Assembly: GCA_009667805.1 (NCBI GenBank)
Contig: CM019063.1
Coordinates: forward strand, 55,040,881-55,104,880
From: Leptobrachium leishanense
Lineage: Eukaryota > Chordata > Amphibia > Anura > Megophryidae
Direction of reading: 5' to 3'
Length of the DNA: 64,000 nucleotides
Shown: one piece after another, positions 23,233 to 34,633 of the stretch
Layout: every line of letters starts with the position of its first letter
Numbering within the stretch: position 1 is the first letter of the stretch
Position numbers and translations under genes: made by a program
The notes under the pieces: generated by a model
Database searches by the model: none
Seen by the model: the letters and a program-made list of their open reading frames with translations, nothing else
What the model was told of the DNA's origin: nothing

Positions 23233-24161
23233 TGTCAGGTTCGTGTTTGTGGAGTTCAGGATGCGGGACAAGCCGTTTGGGGGAAAGCCTGGATGTGACG
23301 AGGCGTACTGTAAACAACGTAAGGGTTCGGTACCTGGCATGGTTAGAAGAGGGTAGTCGGTGGTACAAGCAGCGGTTCGGTGCACGGCAAGGCTGGCGGA
23401 GAGTAGTCGGGTGTACAGGTAGTGGTTCGGTACACGGTAAGGCTGGCAGAGAGTAGTCGGTGGTACAAGCAGCGGTTCGGTACACGGCAAGGCTAGCAGA
23501 GAGTAGTCGGTGGTACAAGCAGCGGTTCGGTACACGGCAAGGCTGGCAGAGAGTAGTCGGTGGTACAGGCAGTGGTTCGGTACACGGCAAGGCTGGCAGA
23601 GAGTAGTCAGTGGTTCAGGCAGTGGTTCGGTACACGGAAAGGCTGGCAGAGAGTAGTCGGTGGTACAAGCAGGGGTTCGGTACACGGCAAGACTGGCAGA
23701 GAGGTCATAGACAGGTATACTCAGGTAAGGGTGTTTAAGGGAAAGGAACAGGACAACCAAGCAATGAGTTTTGGAGAGACTGGGGTTTAAATAGTGCGCC
23801 TGTGGGAATTGGACCAATCAGGAGAGAATGCTATCTGGTTACCTGGGGATACTGGATTCTGATTGGTTGGAATTCCTGGAGTCTTACTTGGTGACGCCAT
23901 CTTGGAGGAACCACGTGGAACGCCGAGGTACCTGGTCGCTGATGCTGGGGGTGTGCCGCTGCGAGGGAGATCCATGGTGTCGCGGGGGTGCGCGAGTGTC
24001 TGGATGGGTCCCCGGCATGATGCGCTGATGCTGGGAGTAACTTTGCCACGGGAGCAGCCCCCACCGCCGCAAGGGAGGCCGCGGGGGTCCGGAACATCGG
24101 CGTGGGGTCGCGGCTCGGGACTCGGGGGCAGGTAAGCCCGCATGTCCGGCATGACCTGACA
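23233..24161. mobile_element. LTR-like element (TG...CA, 5 bp target duplication)
   Basis: This 929 bp segment begins TGTCAGGTTCGTG and ends CATGACCTGACA. It is flanked by TTGTT on both sides (23228-23232 and 24162-24166). The uninterrupted site (CCTTGTTTCCTG) is seen in the related hAT fragment at about 48463. TG...CA ends and a 5 bp duplication suit a solo LTR of a Ty3/Gypsy-like or similar element. No internal coding region is present. Confidence 0.6.
23335..23705. repeat. 50 bp minisatellite inside the LTR-like element
   Basis: The 50 bp unit (GTAGTCGGTGGTACAAGCAG, then CGGTTCGGTACACGGCAAGG, then CTGGCAGAGA) repeats about 7.4 times. The long proline-, cysteine- and leucine-rich open frames crossing it are repeat artefacts. 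Confidence 0.92.
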
Positions 24162-24375
24162 TTGTTTCCTGTCCCCCAGGGCACTACCTGGACCCCATAC
24201 ACCTTTTATGGCAAATATCTAGCACATATGCCCTCTTGGAGGGCACTCTAAAAATCGAATTTTGAGTCCCATTGACTTGTATTGAGTTTGTGTTCGAGTT
24301 TGAGTTCGAATTCGAACATTTGAAAAGTTCGAGTTCGAATGCGAACCGAACTCGGGGGTGTTCAGCTTATCCCTA

Positions 24376-24621
24376 ATTGGCATACACAGGCATTATGCAG
24401 CACATACAGATACAATGTGTTGCTGTAATTGCCATACACAGGCATTATGCAGCACATACAGATACAAGGTGTTACTGTAATTGCCATACACAGGCATTAT
24501 GCGGCACATACAGATACAAGGTGTTGCTGTAATTGCCATACACAGGCATTATGCAGCACATACAGATACAAGGTGTTGCTGTAATTGCCATACACAGGCA
24601 TTATGCAGCACATACAGATAA
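24376..24621. repeat. 52 bp minisatellite, right block (about 4.7 copies)
   Basis: This continues the array at 15024-15677 after the hAT insertion. It then ends where element A (TAGGGATGTGCATG) begins. Confidence 0.95.
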
Positions 24622-25586
24622 TAGGGATGTGCATGCCGTTTTTTTTTTTGGTCCTTTTTTTTTTCCGGGCCGTTTTTTTTGTTTCAGGTCGTTATGTTCA
24701 GTCTTGGTTTCGGTTCGGGTCTTTTCGTTTTGTGGTTTCGGGTCGATTTGACAGTCCGTTACAATAGGTTATTTTGTTTATTTTGGTTTTCCCTTTTTGT
24801 GAGTAATTTAATTGTATTTTTGGATTGATTTGTATTTAGTTTTATGAGTTATTTCGCTTTTATTGGTTATTTCAGAATAGGAAACAGATTACTACCAATA
24901 ACAGGAAAGTCTCTTTTCTTATTTATATTTTTTTAGGATTTATTTGGCATTATTTGGGAATTTTTGGGTGAAAGTTTAGGTTTCCTAACTGATTTTAAAG
25001 AAACTAGGCTTTTTTCCACCATAGTTTTCAATGTAAAAAAAAATATTTGCGTGTTTATTAAATAGTTCTTAAACCGTTTATTATTTTCAATTACTGATTC
25101 AAATCAGAACCATGGACAGTTGCCGATAGTGAAACATATTATCAGTCTATTTCAGATCAGGACCATGGATAACGGAAGGCTTGTTACTGTCCATGGTACT
25201 GACATTGTATCTAATTCATTGCTGAACGCATACGGACTGTAAGAAGATAATCCAGCTCTATGCATCCAGCAAAGAAAACACACCTCGTTATTTCATTTAA
25301 AATTAGTTAAGAAACCTAAAGATTAACCCAAAAATTCCTAAAAATGCCCAAAAAATAAATAAAAAAATGGCTTATTGCTGCAATTGAAAATAATAAACCG
25401 TTTAATTGAAATATGTTAAACTATATGATTATTTTATTTTGGTACTGGCTGGTATTTTTATTTTAGTAAACTGGCTGTATTTTTTTTTGAGGCAATGTAA
25501 GCCATGAACATATCCATCTAGCAAGGAAGCAAGGTATGTTTGTCTTGTTCAAATCCACGTGTGCGCTTCACTTCTCATTTCTTGTA

Positions 25587-25666
25587 GGATTCATATGCTG
25601 CATTAATTATACTGCAGAGAAGAGAAGTGCTAGTTTCCAGCAATGTGTGGATTCATATGCTGCATT
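25587..25666 (-). repeat. Single precursor-like monomer of the 54 bp satellite
   Basis: GGATTCATATGCTGCATT occurs twice, 62 bp apart (25587-25604 and 25649-25666). The sequence between them (AATTATACTGCAGAGAAG ... CCAGCAATGTGT) is the antisense form of the 54 bp satellite in elements B and C, with a short extra block. Confidence 0.8.
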
Positions 25667-25689
25667 AAAATTATATTTGGAGCTTTTTG

Positions 25690-26080
25690 TTCCGTTTTAG
25701 ATCATTTTGTTCTTTTTTTTCCGTTTCAGATAATTTGATTCAGTTTTTTTTCATTTTAAATCATTTTGTTCTGTTTTATTTTTTCGTTTCATTTGGTTCC
25801 GTTTTTTTTTCGTTTTAAATCATTTTGCTCTGGGTTTTTTTTTTTCATTTCAGACAATTTGGTTCAGTTTTTTGTGTTTTAAATCATTTTGTTCTTTTTT
25901 TTCCTTTCATACCATTTGTTTGGTTTTTTTCATTTTAGATAACTTTGTTCTTTTTATTTTCATTTCAGATCATTGGTTCTGTCTTTTTTCGTTTCAGATC
26001 ATCTGTTTCCGAAATTTAGTTTTTGATCGTTTTGTTCCATTTTTTTTGGCATTTCGCATCATTCGCATCCCGTTTTTTTT
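25690..26080. repeat. T-rich degenerate tandem repeat in element A
   Basis: Units of about 45-50 bp repeat blocks like TCATTTTGTTC and GTTTTTTTTCGTTTTA with many changes. Comparable A-rich blocks near the ends of element B suggest these are end-proximal motifs that multiplied. Non-coding. Confidence 0.65.
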
Positions 26081-26436
26081 CATTGCAGTCCCCAGGGGCA
26101 GACTGACAACTAATGGGGCACCCGGGGAATAGCAGGTCATGGGGCCCCCTTGTTCCGCACCCACAGGAGGCCACACCGATAAAACCCCCACCCACTACAA
26201 CACAACACCCACATGTACAGTACATTATTGTGCTAAAGAATTTATTTCTGAACTCCTAAATATAACCTTTTTTAAAATCCACTTGGAGCCAGCAGCGAAA
26301 TGTGCCCCCCTCCATACTTGCAGATGGCCATCGCACTGCTGCAGCAGCCATCAACCACTCATTGCAGCTAAGGCTGCGCCACGGCACAGAAAGTCCCTGT
26401 GGAAAATGTTGTGCCTATATATATTGCCCCCAGCTG

Positions 26437-27745
26437 ACATTGGTATATTTGCCCCCCAGCTGACATTGGTATATTTTCCCCCAGCACTCATGGGTATATT
26501 TGCCCCTGAGGTCTCATGGGTATATTTGCCCCCCAGCACTCATGGGTATATTTCCCCCCAAGCTCTCATGGGTATATTTGCCCCCCAGCACTCATGGGTA
26601 TATTTGCCCCCAGCACTCATGGGTATATTTCCCCCCAGCTCTCAGTGGTATATTTTCCCCCAGCTCACATTGGTATATTTGCCCCAGCACTCATGGGTAT
26701 ATTTGCCCCAGCACTCATGGGTATATTTGCCCCCCAGCTCTCATGGGTATTTTTGCCCTCCAGCACTCATGGGTATATTTACCCCCAGGTCTCATGGGTA
26801 TATATTCCCCCAGCGCTCAAGTGTATATTTGCCCCCCAGCACTCATGGGTATATTTTCCCCAGCACTCATGGGTATATTTGCCCCACCAGCACTCATGGG
26901 TATATTTGCCCCCAGCACTCATGGGTATATTTGCCACCCCAGCACTAATGGGTATATTTGCCCCAGCTCTCATGGGTATATTTGCCCCAGCTGTCTTGGT
27001 ATATTTGTCCCCCCCAGCTCACATTGGTATATTTGCCCTCAGCACTCATGGGTATGTTTGCCCCCCAGCACTCATGGTATATTTTCCCCCAGCTCTCATG
27101 GGTATATTTGCCCCCCTCTCATGGGTATATTTGCCCCAGCACTCATGGGTATATTTGCCCCCCAGCTCTCATGGGTATATTTGCCCCCCAGCACTCATGG
27201 GTATATTTGCCCCCAGCACTCATGGGTATATTTGCCCCCCACCTCTCATGGGTATATTTTCCCCCACCTCTCATGGGTATATTTGCCCCAGCACTCATGG
27301 GAATTTGCCCCCCAGCTCTCATGGGTATATTTGCCCCAGCTGTCTTGGTATATTTGTCCCCCCCAGCTCACACTGGTATATTTGCCCTCAGCACTCATGG
27401 GTATGTTTGCCCCCCAGCACTCATGGTATATTTTCCCCCAGCTCTCATGGGTATATTTGCCCCCCTCTCATGGGTATATTTGCCCCAGCACTCATGGGTA
27501 TATTTGCCCCCCAGCTCTCATGGGTATATTTGCCCCCAGCACTCATGGGTATATTTGCCCCCCACCTCTCATGGGTATATTTTCCCCCACCTCTCATGGG
27601 TATATTTGCCCCAGCACTCATGGGAATTTGCCCCCCAGCTCTCATGGGTATATTTGCCCCCCCAGCTCTCATGGTTATAGTTGCCCCCCCAGCTCTCATG
27701 GGTATATGTGCCCCCCAGCTCACATGGTTATATTTGCCCCCAGCT
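26437..27745. repeat. About 25 bp minisatellite (TCATGGGTATATTTGCCCCC)
   Basis: Roughly 50 copies of a 23-27 bp unit, TCATGGGTATATTTGCCCCC plus AGCAC or AGCTC. A larger block repeats with a ~349 bp period; for example, CTGTCTTGGTATATTTGTCC starts near 26991 and again near 27340. Long open frames in three forward frames are by-products. Confidence 0.93.
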
Positions 27746-27754
27746 CTCACCTTT

Positions 27755-28062
27755 GCTGGCCCGGTTTGGGCAGACACAGTTGGCCCCCACCGGTTTCCCT
27801 CTGATGATGATTGCAATTAACAGGCAGCCAGCGGCGCACTCTGAAAATGCTGCGGTGGCGCCTGCAGCGTACCTGCATCCCAGTTTAAAACAGGAGCAGA
27901 CACGTTGGACTGACGCCGCCCCTCACGGGACATGTCACGTGAGGGGGTGGCGCAGGCGCTACCACAGCATTTTCAGAATGCGCGGCTGGCTGCCTGTTAA
28001 TTGTAATCATCATAGGGAAACCAGCGGCTGGCCCACTGTGTCTGCCCAAACCGGGGACGCCC
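27755..28062. repeat. Palindrome with ~110 bp arms
   Basis: The left arm (about 27755-27866) and right arm (about 27950-28062) are imperfect inverted copies. Paired blocks include GGTTTGGGCAGACACAGT / ACTGTGTCTGCCCAAACC and AATTAACAGGCAGCCAGC / GCTGGCTGCCTGTTAATT. A smaller hairpin (CCTCACG/CGTGAGG) lies at the centre. It forms the subterminal part of the nested hAT element. Confidence 0.8.
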
Positions 28063-28281
28063 CTACTGAACCGCAGGCCCTCGGGCAGTGCCCGAGTGCT
28101 CAATGGGTCAGTCCGCCCTGGCGGTCCCATAACGAAATGATTTTGTTTGTGTTGAAAAATTTATTCGTTATTTTGTAATTTCGGGCGGCCGATAGTTCGT
28201 TTCGGAAATGCTCCCGAAGCAACGAAAATTGTGAATTTCGTACGAAATTTAATTCAGAACGAAACAAAATGCACATCCTTA

Positions 28282-28825
28282 GATATTGCATTGCTAATAA
28301 TAATCTCCTTTATGATCAATACAAATCCCCATAAGCAGGAGCTCTCACAATTTTATTATCTGTCTGCAGCGCATTTACTGCATCTGACACGAAGGCCATT
28401 TCTGCCAGTATGCTGATAATGCAGACCCCGTGTGACACTGTGTGAGATAAGAGTCGCCATCTAGAGTCTAGAACCTTTCACCCCAGTAATATTTCTGTAA
28501 AGGATAAACCAATACATGTAAAATTAAAATTAAAAATGTTTTTATCTCAGAACAACAGTTCTGTGCAAAATGTTTATTATAACCTATATTTAATTAGCTT
28601 CATATTACATGTTTCAAATAAATGTTATGATCATTTTTTTCAACAGCTGCTTGATAGTGAAGGGATAAATTACAAGGGAATACAGGTGTGGAGCCCCACA
28701 AATCTGCCTCACCTGGAGTCCCGCAAATTTTACATTTGGGTCTTCTTCCACCATGGGTTGTGGGACAGCGATAGGATGCAAAGTGACACAATGTTTGTAT
28801 GTGGTTATTTAATGGAAGAGGAGAC
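28282..28825. other. No feature recognised
   Basis: A/T-rich DNA between two transposons. Short frames have no recognisable domain. Confidence 0.45.
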
Positions 28826-29761
28826 CTTACGACTAGGGATGAGCCGAACAATTTCAAAAGTTCGAACTCGAACACGATCCGAACTCAATATAAGTCAATG
28901 GGACCCGAAAGTTCAATTTTTACAGTGCCCTCCAAGAGGGCATATATGCTAGACATTTGCCATAAAAGGTGTATGGGGGTCCGGGTAGTGCCCTGGGGGA
29001 CAGGAAACAAGGACAAAAAGTAAAAAAAAAAACGTTTTTAAAGGAACAGTGAGTTTTCCATGAAATAAAGGTTAAGAATAAAAATGAAAAATTCCTTCAA
29101 ATATCGTGCCTAGGAGGTCCCCATAACCTGTCCGTGAAGTGGCGGATTTGTAGGATGTATAGAACAAATTAAAAACAAAAAAAAATGACATTTCAAATGA
29201 CGGTAAATGTTTTTCCTTTAATCTATTCATAAACAACTGCTTGGGGCGGCAGCCTGTATGAAAAGAGGAGACGTTTTAGGACACGCAGAACAAGTTTAGT
29301 GATTTTTTGGGCTAAATTATGGTGAAACTTATGCAGGCTTTGGATGAAAGTAACAATAGGTGCTTTAAAATTGGGCCTTTAGTGTCGGCAACAGTGCCGT
29401 CACACCATAACCCCTCTGTGGTATTGTGGAAGAGTGCAGGGTTGGACCCTGCGGTCAAATATTAAAACGATATGAATCTGGTACAGGCGTCAGTGCACCC
29501 AAATATTTTGCCTTTGGTGGCAGCAAGTGCCTTCACACGTAAGCCCTCTGTGGTATTGTGGAAGAGTGCAGGATTGGACCCTGCGGTCAAATATTAAAAT
29601 GATATGAATCTGGTATAGGCGTCAGTGGCAGTGCACCCAAAATTGTGCCTTTGGTGGCAGCAAGTGCCTTCACACCGTAACCCCTCTGAGGTATTGTGGA
29701 AGAGTGCAGTGGTGGAGGTTTTGGTAATGCAGAAGATATTCCCGATCTATTCAGTGACATC

Positions 29762-30692
29762 AGCAGCTATAACAAAACCGGGTCAGCAATGTTTAGGCAC
29801 TTGTACTGCGTTACTGTTTATGGTGAGAATCGGTGCACACCAGTAGCAACAGGAAGCAAACAGAACAGGCAGGGAATACACAGAGAGAATAGTCAAATGG
29901 CAGGCAAAGTCGGCAACAGATCGGGTCCTCAGAACAAGCAGGGTCAGTAACAAGTATACAAACTGATTCGGTAAGCTAGCGATGTGGGAATAAAGGCGGA
30001 GACACACTGAGTGTGTAGCGGCGCACAGCGTAGCGAAGAGAAGCAAACATTTTGCAGGCTTGACTTCACTCCGCTCAGCCTCGCAGCATGTCTACACTGC
30101 ATTACATTTGCTTCTCACCGCACTGGACAGGAATCCACTAACTAAATTAAAATGTACACACAAAACCTTTTTATTTTCACAAAGCACATGTTATATAGGC
30201 AAAAAAGTTTCTACTGAATAAAATACATAAAAAATTACTGTTAATTTAATAGGAATTGTATAAAAAAATAAAAAAAAGGTAACCCCTGATCATATATATT
30301 ATAGGGACACGGAGCGCTGTGTATAGAGTAGGGATGCATTGATACCACACACAGACATATTCGTATATATAAACACCCAGACCTATATATATGTATATAT
30401 CAACACACACATATATATATACACCCATCCACAGACCTCAGACCATATATACACATACGCACATGGGGGGGTGGCATGTGGACAATCTCAACTAAATGCG
30501 TCCCCCCATTTGGCTGATCCCTCCAGAAGAAATGTTGAACCCAACAGAGCAGAGAATATATATATTATTCTCTGCTCTATCGGGTTCAACATTTCTTCTG
30601 GAGAGATCAGCCAAATGGGGAGGGGGGGCAATTAGTTGTCAAAATGTGTGTGTAATACAAGTCTGGATATATATAAATATTTATAAGAATAT

Positions 30693-30735
<43 letters not shown>

Positions 30736-31212
30736 ATACTGTATATAAAAGATAAATTTGCTAAAAATATACACACAAAAAAACCAAACCACTGCCTGAG
30801 ACCCCGCGCAGCCCACATGCCACCCCCTCTACCTGGCTGAATGTATCTAATATATATAATTAAATACATTCAGCAAGGTAGAGAAAGAAAAAAAAAGGTT
30901 TTATTTTATGTTCCTGGGGACATTTAAAAATGTCCTCGGATTTAATTTTTTTTAGAAATGTGTTGCCTTACCTTAGCCTGGTGGTCAGTGGGGGCTCCCT
31001 GGATCCTGGTTGTGGGGGGGTCTGCCGTGGCCGCAGGTGCAGTGGCTCCCTGCCTGTGCCGCCTGTCTCTGCCACATGGACCCAGGCAGCTAGACCGCAC
31101 AGTCGCAGCTCTGTCATCTGGCGGCCTCACGTCCCTCAAGGGGATCCTTGGGAGGCCACGGCAGGCTGCCCTCTACAGTACCTGATTAGAGGGCCGTGTC
31201 TGTCTGATGTTT
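29762..31212. other. Interior of hAT copy 2, no gene
   Basis: No hAT or other coding sequence is recognisable. The stretch contains CA/TA microsatellites (30340-30430, 30700-30740), a palindrome (30501-30628), a smaller hairpin (about 30828-30884) and a GC-rich block (30970-31180). Its origin is unknown. Confidence 0.5.
30501..30628. repeat. Near-perfect palindrome, ~55 bp arms
   Basis: The arms CCATTTGGCTGATCCCTCCA ... AGAGCAGAGAAT and ATTCTCTGCTCT ... TCAGCCAAATGG flank an AT core, with few mismatches. It is probably a small foldback element, but no target duplication is visible in the A/T-rich surroundings. Confidence 0.75.
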
Positions 31213-34200
31213 TTTATTATTATTATTATTCTTTATTTATAAAGCGCCAGCATATTCCGCAGCGCTGTACAATAGGCACAGTATAGACAGGGTTACAATA
31301 CAATACATTGAACAACATTTGACAACAATTGACAAACAGTACAGGAGGAGATGAGGGCCCTATTCCCATAGGAACTCACAATCTAGGAGGGTTGGAAACA
31401 GGAGGAGAGGACTGCAAGGTGAGAGTGATTGATGGTTGTGTCAGTGAGTTGGGTGGTAGGCTTCCCTAAATAGGAATGTTTTAAGGGAGCGTTTGAAGGA
31501 AGAGAAGTTAGGGGAAAGTCTGACAGTACGAGGGAGAGCGTTCCAGAGAGTGGGGGCTGCGCGTGAGAAATCCTGCAGTCGATCATGGGAAGAGGTAATG
31601 CAGGGAGACGCTAGGCGCAGGTCGCTGTTTGACCTTAGGGAGCGGGCTGGGGTGTATTTGGTGATTAGTGAGGACAGGTAGTGGGGAGCCGAGTTAGTGA
31701 GGGTTTGTAGGTAAGGATAAGTATTTTGAACTTAATTCTGCAGTGGATGGGGAGCCAGTGAAAGGACTCGCAGAGGGGAGTGGCAGAGACAGAGCGGCAG
31801 GTGAGGTGAATTAGCCTGGCGGAGGCGTTCAGGATGGATTGTAGGGGGGAGAGGCGGGACAGAGGGAGGCCAGATAAGAGATTATTGCAATAGTCGAGTC
31901 GGGAGATTACCAGAGCGTGTATGAGTTGTTTTGTGGTGACAGCGGTAAGAAATGGCCAAATTCTGGAAATATTACGCAGTTGGTATCGGCAGGAGGAGCA
32001 AAGGGACTTGATGTGGGGGATGAAGGAAAGAGCAGAGTCAAGTGTAACTCCAAGACAGCGAACTTGGTTTGATGGGGAGATGGTGATACCATCTACCGTG
32101 ATAGAGAAGTCAGGAGGTGGGGAGGCATTGGAGGGAGGAATAAGTAGGAGTTCAGTCTTTGACATGTTGATCTTTAGGAGGTGGGAGGCCATCCAGGAGG
32201 AGATGCCAGATAATCAGTCACTGACTTTTGAAAGAACAGGGGGAGAGAGATCAGGGGTAGAGAGGTAGATCTGAGTGTCATCAGCGTAGAGGTGGTAATT
32301 AAAGCCAAAGCTGTTGATGATTTTGCCCAGGGAGGAGGTGTATATGGAAAAGAGCAGAGGACCAAGGACAGAGCCTTGAGGTACACCAACAGATAGAGGC
32401 AATGAAGAGGAGGAGTTACCAGCAAAGGACACACAGAAGGACCTGTTGGATAAATAGGAGTCAACCCAAGCGAGTGCAGTGTCACCGAGACCCAGAGAGT
32501 TGAGGGTCTGTAGAAGGAGGGGGTGGTCAACAGTGTCAAAAGCAACTGAGAGGTCAAGCAGGATGAGAATAGAATAGTGGCTGTGTTTTTTAGCAGTTAG
32601 GAGGTCGTTGGTGACTTTGGTGAGGGCAGTTTCAGTTGCGTGTAGGGGACGGAAGTCAGATTGCAGGGGGTCAAGTAGGGAATTGGAGGACAGGAAGAGG
32701 GAGAGGCGGTTGAAGACTAGTTTTTTTAAGAGCTTTGATGTGAAGTGAAGCAGGGATACAGGGCGGTAGTTGGATGGAGAGTTGGGATAGAGGGATGGTT
32801 TCTTTAGTAAAGGGGTAACTAGCGCGTGTTTGAAGTTGGATGGGAAGGAGCCAGTGGAGAGAGATAGGTTGAAGATGTGTGTGAGAGCAGGGGTGAGGGA
32901 GGAGGAGAGGGGAGGAATTAGATTTGAGGGAATGAGGTCGAGCGGGCACGTGGTGAGATGTGATGAGGACAATAAGGAATTGACTTCCTCCTCAGTGGCT
33001 GGGAGGAAGCAGCAGAGGGTGGCAGAGGGGACCTCTGGGAGTGGAGGTGGCAGATAACTATCTTGTGTTGGGATGTTGCTTCTGATAGTTAGAGTTTTAC
33101 TGAGGAAGTAGTCTGCCAGGTCTTGAGCACTGAAGGCAGCTGAGGGGGGAGGTGCAGGTGGGTAGAGGAGGGTGTTGAAGGTAGACCAGAGCCGTTTAGG
33201 GTTGGAGGACAGTGTAGATATAAGAGATCAGAAGAAGGATTGTTTGGCCAAGTGGAGGGCAGAGGTGTATGACTGGAGAATAAACTTGAAGTGAACAAAT
33301 TCAGCTTCAGAGTGGGATTTCCTCCAGGCACGCTCTGCAGTGCGGGAGCATCTTTGCAGGTAGCGTGTCTGGAGGGTGTGCCAGGGCTGAAGCTGGCGGC
33401 GTGGGGCCTTACAGAGTCAAAGAGGAGCAAGAGTGTCTAGAGCAGAAATAAGAGTAGTGTTGTAGTGATTAGTGGCAGCATCAGGGCAGGTGAAGGATGA
33501 GGTGTGAGGGAGGTGGTGAAGTAGATTGGAGAATTGATGGGGGTCCACAGCATGTAGATTTCTGCGAGTGTGTGTGCGGGGTGGGGGAGCAGGGTGTTTA
33601 GGAAGTCCGGATACGTTGAAAGAGAGTAGGTGGTGGTCAGAGATGGGGAAAGGGCGACAGTTGAACTCAGAAATGGAGCAGAGGTTGGAAAAGACAAGGT
33701 CAATAGCGTGACCATCGCGGTGGGTAGAGAGGAGGGAGGATTGTGTCAGTCCAAGGGAGGATGAGAGTGAAAGAAGTTTGGAGGCAGCAGGGGCAGAAGG
33801 ATCAATGGGAATGTTGAAGTCCCCGAGAATTAGGCATGGAAGATTAGAAGACAGGAAGTGAGAAAGCCAGGTAGCAATGTGGTCAAAGAACTGGGAGGTT
33901 GGTCCCGGTGGGCGGTAGATGACTGCTACCCTGAGAGCCAGGGGAGAGAACAGGCGGATGCAGTGTATCTCGAAGGAGGAGAAGGAGAGGGATGGGGTGG
34001 AAGGAGATGCTGGTAGGTGCAGATGGGAGAGAGCAGGATTCCGACCCCGCCACCATTTCTCTCACCCGGTCTGGGGGTATGGCTGAAGTGTAGACCGCCA
34101 TGTGAGAGAGCAGCAACGGAGGCCGTGTCAGAGGGAGTTAGCCAGGTCTCAGTTAAAGCTAGGAGGTTGAAGGAGTTTGAAAGGAAGAGGTCATGGATTG

Positions 34201-34633
34201 CTGTGAGTTTGTTGCACACAGAGCGAGCGTTCCAGGGGGCGCAGGAGAAAGAGGACAGGCGCTGAGGGTTTATGGGAAGGAAGTTGTTGGGCTTGCAGGG
34301 AGGTGATTTATGTGCGATATTGATAGGATGAGAGGGAAGTTTTGGATGTGTTGTGGGGCCAGGGTTAGGGGATATGTCACCTGCATAGAGTAACAGCAGG
34401 AGGGTGAGAAAGAGAAGGTGGGAATGGGATTTGTGTGAGTGGGAGTGATTGGCAGCATGAGAGTTAGAGGGAGACCATGTTCTGAGGAAACAAAGGAGCT
34501 CATGCGAGGCCATCATGTGGAACGAGAGGAGGGAGGGAGAGATGCAGATAGTGTAGGGGTCGATGGTAGAGGGGCAGGAGTTCCATTTAAGGAGAATGGT
34601 AGAAGTAAAGAGTAGAAGCGTGAGAGAAAGCAT
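31213..34633 (-). pseudogene. L2-type LINE open reading frame (endonuclease + reverse transcriptase), broken
   Basis: Reading on the minus strand from ATG at 34633, an N-terminal region contains YAGDISPNPGP (residues 84-94), a 2A-like motif. An AP-endonuclease follows (WNARSVCNKL, LLALTETWL). Later frames hold the reverse transcriptase (32972-32214) with [35 protein letters not shown] and an intact YADD at residues 229-232 of that frame. The C-terminal part is at 32192-31665 (VISRLDYCNNLLSGL). Frameshifts near 33900, 33430, 33000 and 32200 break it. The 3' end (31213-31330) has ATT repeats and TATAAAGCGCC/GCAGCGCTGTACA, as in the copy at 10030. Confidence 0.92.

Larger units (their letters stand above)
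15678..24375 (+). mobile_element. hAT DNA transposon, copy 1 (8.7 kb with nested insertions)
   Basis: The element is bounded by ATTGGCAT on both sides (15670-15677 and 24376-24383), an exact 8 bp target duplication as made by hAT transposases. Its ends are inverted: TAGCGATGAGCTG at the left and, reverse-complemented, TAGGGATAAGCTGA at the right. It holds tandem leader repeats, an antisense CR1, a broken transposase gene, 3' tandem repeats, a TTAA-flanked element and an LTR-like element. It landed inside the 52 bp minisatellite. Confidence 0.93.
26093..28120. mobile_element. Nested hAT-type element with minisatellite and terminal palindrome
   Basis: The ends are inverted: CAGGGGCAGACTGAC and, reversed, CAGGGCGGACTGAC. 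It is flanked by GCAGTCCC (26085-26092) and GCGGTCCC (28121-28128), an 8 bp duplication with one mismatch. It has no transposase. Most of its length is a ~25 bp minisatellite, and the right end is a large palindrome. It sits inside element A. Confidence 0.82.
24622..28281 (-). mobile_element. hAT-like element A (TAGGGATGTGCA family)
   Basis: The ends are inverted: TAGGGATGTGCATGCC at the left and, reversed, TAAGGATGTGCATTTTG at the right. The same ends occur in elements B (40424) and C (53424), where 8 bp target duplications are clear. Here only AGATA is shared at the edges, so the duplication is unproven. Internal blocks match element B in the opposite orientation, for example the segment with CCACGTGTGCGCTTCACTTC. 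It holds one satellite-like monomer (25587-25666), a T-rich array and a nested hAT element. No transposase is seen. Confidence 0.7.

Noticed and set aside
23009..23817. 193- and 206-codon minus-strand frames rich in LCQPCRVPN
   Set aside because: They follow the 50 bp minisatellite in the LTR-like element and have no recognisable protein.
26500..27820. 434-codon frames rich in HGYICP and GIFAP
   Set aside because: They are translations of the ~25 bp minisatellite in three frames, with no domain and no start context.
24614..28289. 8 bp target duplication for element A
   Set aside because: Only AGATA matches at the edges (ACAGATAA vs GATATTGC), so no duplication can be claimed.
30339..30840. 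Short frames rich in Tyr and Ile near 30339-30840
   Set aside because: They are translations of TA and CA microsatellites and a palindrome.
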